Assembly: GCF_900101495.1 (NCBI RefSeq)
Contig: NZ_FMUS01000010.1
Location: 1-64,000, forward strand
Length of the DNA stretch: 64,000 nt
Direction: 5' to 3'
Origin: Alkaliphilus peptidifermentans DSM 18978
GTDB taxonomy: Bacteria > Bacillota > Clostridia > Peptostreptococcales > Natronincolaceae
How positions within the stretch are numbered: position 1 is the first letter of the stretch; every line of letters begins with the position of its first letter. The notes under the pieces were generated by a model. That model worked only from the letters and a program-made list of their open reading frames with translations. It searched no databases and was not told the origin of the DNA. Below are positions 59,872 through 64,000 of the stretch, piece by piece. A program made the position numbers and the translations under genes.

Positions 59872-60561
59872 ATGAGTTTAAAGAATTACATTTTTATTTT
59901 GACGATGTTAATAATCATTACACTTATATTAAGTGGATGCTCTAATAAATTGGATGACTATAGCAATATGGACATGTTTTATCTAGAAACAATAGACTGG
60001 GAAACAAGTATGGAGGATATTATAAAACTAAACTCAAAATCAAATAACATACAGACCCTTTTAAATGTAAGGGGATTGGAAAGAGAAAATGATCATATGG
60101 TCTTCCAGAACATTATATATGGAGAAATACAAGGATATATTTCATATGGTTTTTTTAATAATAAGAAGCTTTATTCAATTGAATATGCACTGTTGGAGAA
60201 TAAAGGTGAAGAGAAATATAATCCACTGAACTTGTCGATGAAGGAAATTTACGAATTAGACGAAAAAAAAGAAAAATATAAAAATATGGATTTTGAACTA
60301 GATTATATAAAGCTAGCTAATTACATTAATAATAACAAGGATAATGAAACCAATAATGATGAAATTATTATGTGGTATAAAAATCTAGTAAATAAATATG
60401 GAGAACCTTCTAAAATCAGTATGCCGGAGGAAGATAATCTAAGAATAGAAGTGTTTTGGAGTACCCAAGACACAAACATATCATTAATAGCAAGGCAAAA
60501 TGGATTAGCAGGAGAACGAAGGGATCTAATTGTAAGATATTACAAAAGTATAGATGAGTAA
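59872..60561 (+). CDS. lipoprotein of unknown function
   Basis: 229 residues. Lipobox ILSGC with Cys23. The mature part has no domain I recognise. A charged middle (EEKYNPLNLSMKEIYELDEK) and the end INSLIARQNGLAGERRDLIV-like strand pair suggest one globular domain outside the cell. RBS AGGAGAGG precedes the ATG. Confidence 0.78.
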   Translation: MSLKNYIFILTMLIIITLILSGCSNKLDDYSNMDMFYLETIDWETSMEDIIKLNSKSNNIQTLLNVRGLERENDHMVFQNIIYGEIQGYISYGFFNNKKLYSIEYALLENKGEEKYNPLNLSMKEIYELDEKKEKYKNMDFELDYIKLANYINNNKDNETNNDEIIMWYKNLVNKYGEPSKISMPEEDNLRIEVFWSTQDTNISLIARQNGLAGERRDLIVRYYKSIDE

Positions 60562-60626
60562 TATTTCATCACTTTGTTATCGATAGAATTTTAATTTGAG
60601 CAGTAGCTTTATAGTAAAACTTCGTA

Positions 60627-60655
60627 TAACAAGTATTCAAGAGGGCGCTTAACTA
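60627..60655 (+). repeat. attC-like repeat fragment R45
   Basis: CGTATAACAAGTATTCAAGA then GGGCGCTTAAC, a left-end scrap. It is the last trace of the repeat in the window. Confidence 0.45.
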
Positions 60656-60696
60656 ATATTAGAAATATCGCAATATAAAAAAAAGGAGGTTTGACA

Positions 60697-61584
60697 ATGA
60701 GTTATATAGATTTACATATACATTCATCATATAGTAATGATGGAGAGTTTGATCCTAAAACAATTGTTGATAAATGTTTAGATAGAAAGATAAAGTATTT
60801 TTCTATTGCTGATCATAATAGCGTAAAAGCCATAGATGAAGCTAAATCATATATTAAAGATAAAGATATTGAAATAATTCCAGCTGTAGAAATGGACTGC
60901 ACTATTGATAACGTTAATCTCCATGTGCTAGGCTATGGAATAGACTATCACAGCACAATATTTAATGAAATAGAGGAAAAAATTATATTACAAGAACAAG
61001 CTGCTACTCAAAAACGTTTAAAATTGATTCGTAAGTTAGGAATTGATTTTTCAGATGAAACTATAGCAGGCTTATCTAAGAATGGAATAGTTACTGGTGA
61101 GATGATTGCTGAAGCAGCTATGGAATTTGATAAGGAACATGCAAACCCGCTGCTTAAGCCCTACTATGAAGATGGTTCTAGAAGTGATAACCCTTACGTT
61201 AATTTTTATTGGGATTATTGTTCACAGGGTAAGCCCGCCTATACTGAAGTTAAATTTATTAGCTTGCAAGAAGCAATTAAAATTATAGAAGAAAATGGGG
61301 GCATACCAGTTTTAGCCCATCCAGGAAACAACCTTAAGGAAAATAGTAGTTTATTAGAAAATATTATTGCACGTGGTATTAAAGGTATTGAAGTTTACAG
61401 TAGCTACCATAGCGAAAATCAAGTGTTATTTTATAAAGAGTTCGCTCTAAAGCATAAGTTAATTTTAACCTGTGGCAGCGACTTTCATGGAAAAACAAAA
61501 CCAAGTATATCAATAGGATACTCCAACTGCGAGAATAATGAAGAAAGTATTATAGCTGCATTAAAAGGGGTATTAAATAGATGA
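60697..61584 (+). CDS. PHP domain phosphoesterase
   Basis: 295 residues from the ATG at 60697 (AGGAGG upstream). PHP motifs are all present: YIDLHIHSSYSNDGEF, SIADHNSVKAIDEA, IIPAVEMDC, VLAHPGNN and LTCGSDFHGKTK. Like YciV/RNase AM and other PHP nucleases or phosphatases, it has an inserted helical part (residues about 95-175). It probably cleaves a nucleotide or phosphoester with metal ions in the cytoplasm. Confidence 0.9.
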   Translation: MSYIDLHIHSSYSNDGEFDPKTIVDKCLDRKIKYFSIADHNSVKAIDEAKSYIKDKDIEIIPAVEMDCTIDNVNLHVLGYGIDYHSTIFNEIEEKIILQEQAATQKRLKLIRKLGIDFSDETIAGLSKNGIVTGEMIAEAAMEFDKEHANPLLKPYYEDGSRSDNPYVNFYWDYCSQGKPAYTEVKFISLQEAIKIIEENGGIPVLAHPGNNLKENSSLLENIIARGIKGIEVYSSYHSENQVLFYKEFALKHKLILTCGSDFHGKTKPSISIGYSNCENNEESIIAALKGVLNR

Positions 61585-61701
61585 TCTTTTAAACCTTCAC
61601 TTTAATTAAAAGCAGGTTTAATTGGCGAAATCGAAAAGGAAAAGTGACGCGAGTGATAGTATTAATAATAAATAAACAATAGATTTGGAAGGAGAGATTT
61701 T

Positions 61702-62091
61702 ATGAAAGAATTTAGAAACCCTAGCAATATTCATAGTCCAGTTGCTGCGTATACTCATCAAATAGAGGTGACTGGAAATACTCGCTGGTTAGTTTTATCT
61801 GGACAGCTTGGAAAAGATGAAAAGGGGTTCGTATCAGACGATCCAATAAATCAAATTGAGATTGCTCTAGATAATATTAAAAAAAACCTACAAGCTGCTA
61901 ATATGGAAGTTAAGGATTTAGTAAAAGTAGTATTTTATCTTGTTGGAGACATGGATAATTTAAAAAGAAGGGAAATTATTTCAAAATTTTTTGATGGCCA
62001 CATGCCATGTATGACAATGCTCTATGTAACCGCATTAGCAGATCCTTCATTTAAAGTTGAAATTGATGCATGGGGATCCTCTGACATCTAG
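61702..62091 (+). CDS. RidA/YjgF family protein
   Basis: 129 residues. The usual start RNPSNIHSPVAAYTHQIEVT, then WLVLSGQLGKDEKGFVSDDP and QIEIALDNIKKNLQAANMEV, and VKVVFYLVGDMDN. The usual catalytic Arg near residue 105 is not obvious (DGHMPCMTMLYVTALADPSF), so it may not be an imine deaminase. RBS GGAGAG precedes the ATG. Confidence 0.88.
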   Translation: MKEFRNPSNIHSPVAAYTHQIEVTGNTRWLVLSGQLGKDEKGFVSDDPINQIEIALDNIKKNLQAANMEVKDLVKVVFYLVGDMDNLKRREIISKFFDGHMPCMTMLYVTALADPSFKVEIDAWGSSDI

Positions 62092-62134
62092 TCTCTCTTA
62101 TTATTAAATGAATGATAGCAAAGGAGAACCCAAA

Positions 62135-62554
62135 ATGAAATGTGATGTATGCAAAAGCAACATATCAGTAAATTATGGTGATGCATATACATTTTTATGC
62201 AAAAAATGTGTAGACACCGAAGAAGGGCATGATAAATCTAAGAAAGATAGAAAGAATGATAATAGGATTGAAGGCGAACATGGTGAATATAAAAAAGGTA
62301 TGATAGTAAATATCAGTCAAGCTGTTAAAGCTGTAGGTATAATAAGTACTATAGTTGGTATTTTATTTTTTTATTGGTTTATCAGACAATATTTGGTTAG
62401 TTACTGGGAATTTAATATATTGAATCTTTTAATTGGAATAGCTACTACAACCATAGGAGTAGTTGTATATGCATTTGGTTATATAATCCCATATATAATT
62501 TCTATAGATAAAAATTTGAAGGAATTGAAGGATGATTTAAAAGTTTTTAAATGA
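62135..62554 (+). CDS. zinc-ribbon membrane protein
   Basis: 139 residues from the ATG at 62135 (AAAGGAG upstream, better than 62108). CDVCKS and CKKCVD at residues 3-8 and 22-27 form a zinc ribbon. A charged linker and two membrane segments follow (AVGIISTIVGILFFYWFIRQ and LNLLIGIATTTIGVVVYAFG). Function unknown. The TGA overlaps the next start (ATGA). Confidence 0.75.
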   Translation: MKCDVCKSNISVNYGDAYTFLCKKCVDTEEGHDKSKKDRKNDNRIEGEHGEYKKGMIVNISQAVKAVGIISTIVGILFFYWFIRQYLVSYWEFNILNLLIGIATTTIGVVVYAFGYIIPYIISIDKNLKELKDDLKVFK

Positions 62555-62964
62555 CTCAATGGAGTGATATAGAAATGTTAAAAAATAATAATAAAGTACT
62601 TTTACATATATTGCTTGTACCCTCTTATTTAATACTGGTGGGTTTGGCAATGTTTTTCCTGTTTATTATACCAACACCTAGTTTAAATGAAATTATATGG
62701 AAGTCAGTTGCTGTTAGCCTGCTATTGAATATTGCAGGAGCATGGTTTCTTAGCTTGAGTAGAAATTTGTGGGCGAACGTAGCAGGAGTATTTTGTTTTA
62801 TAGCTTTTTCTTATCCTCTTATTTTTTCTTATCGTTCATACCCAAGAAGTTTATTCTGGCAGATAGAAATTAAAATAGGAATTACTATTACTATAATAAG
62901 TGTTTTAGCTTTTGTTTATAATTTAATAAAGTGGAGGAAATCCTCTAAAGAATTAAATCAATAA
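62551..62964 (+). CDS. membrane protein coupled to the previous gene
   Basis: 137 residues with four membrane segments (LLHILLVPSYLILVGLAMFF, SVAVSLLLNIAGAWFLSLSR, VAGVFCFIAFSYPLIFSYRS, IGITITIISVLAFVYNLIKW). The ATG overlaps the stop of the gene at 62135, so the two are translated together and may interact. No family recognised. Confidence 0.75.
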   Translation: MTQWSDIEMLKNNNKVLLHILLVPSYLILVGLAMFFLFIIPTPSLNEIIWKSVAVSLLLNIAGAWFLSLSRNLWANVAGVFCFIAFSYPLIFSYRSYPRSLFWQIEIKIGITITIISVLAFVYNLIKWRKSSKELNQ

Positions 62965-63033
62965 TTCAACAAAGTAGAAAATTGCCGACATAATGAAAGC
63001 ACAAATAATGTATTTTGAATGGAGGTAATAAAC

Positions 63034-63477
63034 TTGAAGAAGAAAATACTGTTTACAAGAGTAGGTTATACCTATGTACCAACTACAAAAATAGATGAAT
63101 CTATCTATTGGTACACTAAGAACTTGGGATTAAAATTAATAGATAAGTTTGAAGATAGAGGTTCATTAATTGCGGTATTACATTATCCCCATAAAAATGC
63201 TATAGCAGTTGTTTTAATTGAGACAAAAGACTACGGACCTCTTTATATTATGCGAAATGGAGTAAAGTTTCCTGTTATGGCTATGAGCTGCTTAGATATA
63301 GAATATACTTATAAAATATTAAAAGAAAACGGAGTAGAGGTTGATGATATAAATATTTTAGGCGATGGAGAAGCAAAGTACTTCTATTTTAAAGATAATG
63401 AAGGTAATCTTTTGGAAGCAGCTTGGTCAATATGGGATTTAGAAGATGAAGTAAAAGAAAATTTTTATGAATATTAG
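63034..63477 (+). CDS. VOC family protein (glyoxalase-like)
   Basis: 147 residues. TTG at 63034 with GGAGG eight bases upstream; the ATG at 63019 would overlap that site. FTRVGYTYVPTTKIDESIYW opens the VOC module and EAKYFYFKDNEGNLLEAAW closes it, with the late Glu. The first His ligand is replaced (Tyr/Val), so the metal site is uncertain. Function unknown. Confidence 0.82.
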   Translation: MKKKILFTRVGYTYVPTTKIDESIYWYTKNLGLKLIDKFEDRGSLIAVLHYPHKNAIAVVLIETKDYGPLYIMRNGVKFPVMAMSCLDIEYTYKILKENGVEVDDINILGDGEAKYFYFKDNEGNLLEAAWSIWDLEDEVKENFYEY

Positions 63478-63572
63478 GTGTTGTATAATTGAAACCTTAA
63501 AACAAAAGCGAATCAAAAGTTGATTTTCGATTGTAGTACAAAAGATTATTACTTTTTATAAATGTGAGGTCA

Positions 63573-64000
63573 ATGGATATGAAATATACATTAAAAAATA
63601 TGGATAAGCATATGTTGTCCGAAAACCACCAGCAATTAGTAGCCATTGCAAATGAAGGTGGAAATTTAACAGCTGACTGCGAAAATTGTTTCGGCCTGTG
63701 CTGTGTGGCATTGTGCTTTCCAGCTTCAGAAGGCTTCCCAATTGATAAAAATGCAGGGCAGCCCTGTCCAAATCTACAGGCAGACTTTCGCTGTTGTATA
63801 TACAAAAGCCTAAATGAACAAGGGCTTAAAGGTTGCACTGCTTTTGACTGTTTTGGAGCAGGTCAGAAGGTTTGTCAGTACAGCTATAATGGACATGATT
63901 GGCGTAAATTTCCACAAACTTCTCAAGAGATGTTTGAAGTATTCCAAATCATGCGTCAACTCCATGAGTTACTTTGGTATCTGACAGATGCACTATCTCG
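63573..64000 (+). CDS. pentapeptide-repeat-type protein, N-terminal part
   Basis: Runs off the right edge. 142 codons are visible, with a TGAGG RBS before the ATG. CENCFGLCCVALCFPASEGF, then CPNLQADFRCCIYKSLNEQG and GCTAFDCFGAGQKVCQ, is the cysteine-rich N-terminal segment that precedes pentapeptide repeats in a family of Gram-positive proteins. The repeats themselves are not yet visible. It may bind iron-sulfur or zinc through its many cysteines. Confidence 0.7.
   Translation, partial: MDMKYTLKNMDKHMLSENHQQLVAIANEGGNLTADCENCFGLCCVALCFPASEGFPIDKNAGQPCPNLQADFRCCIYKSLNEQGLKGCTAFDCFGAGQKVCQYSYNGHDWRKFPQTSQEMFEVFQIMRQLHELLWYLTDALS

Noticed and set aside
1-64000. tRNA or rRNA genes
   Set aside because: No cloverleaf-type or ribosomal sequence was seen on either strand.

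Overview
The window is AT-rich DNA from a low-GC Gram-positive anaerobe, most likely class Clostridia. The grounds are strong GGAGG ribosome sites, frequent GTG and TTG starts, many Gram-positive lipoproteins, and families common in Clostridia (DUF4362, DUF4431, DUF5680, DUF6273, VOC, CPBP). No rRNA, tRNA, CRISPR array or core-genome operon is visible. Apart from one insertion sequence and one transposase scrap, every recognisable gene lies on the + strand.

The outstanding feature is a long array of small, unrelated accessory genes, usually one per unit. The genes are separated by about 140-bp imperfect palindromes running TAACaatGTGTTTAC ... GTAAACACggaaaCGTTA. These have the layout of integron attC sites (R''-L'' ... 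L'-R'). The inner L''/L' boxes change together between copies, and so do inner hairpins. About 30 complete or nearly complete copies and about 15 fragments occur. From 1 to 33 kb the array is well kept (R1-R32). From 33 to 54 kb the copies are fragments or short forms (R33-R43). From 54 to 64 kb only scraps remain (R44-R45), although gene content and orientation stay the same, so this part looks like an eroded older end. No IntI-type integrase is in the window, so by itself it is a cluster of attC-like sites without an integrase.

The genes are those typical of cassette arrays. There are GNAT acetyltransferases (about ten, several broken), Nudix hydrolases, VOC proteins including a FosA-like protein, and aminoglycoside-phosphotransferase-like kinases. 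There are also flavodoxin-type reductases, a DJ-1/PfpI protein, a beta-lactamase-fold hydrolase, alpha/beta hydrolases, a methyltransferase, two tandem Nif3 paralogues, and many small membrane proteins and lipoproteins. They do not form one pathway. Many unit ends carry broken genes cut close to a repeat or its tail hairpin, as expected from repeated recombination.

Mobile DNA sits inside the array. An IS91-like element with a tyrosine recombinase and a frameshifted HUH transposase (10826-12833), a 472-bp internally deleted derivative (7552-8023) and a right-end scrap (20563-20698) all abut the R'' box of a repeat. A group II intron remnant with a recognisable domain V (8541-8945) and an IS1182-like scrap lie beside a truncated repeat. 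Three families of small hairpin tails recur between gene ends and repeats.
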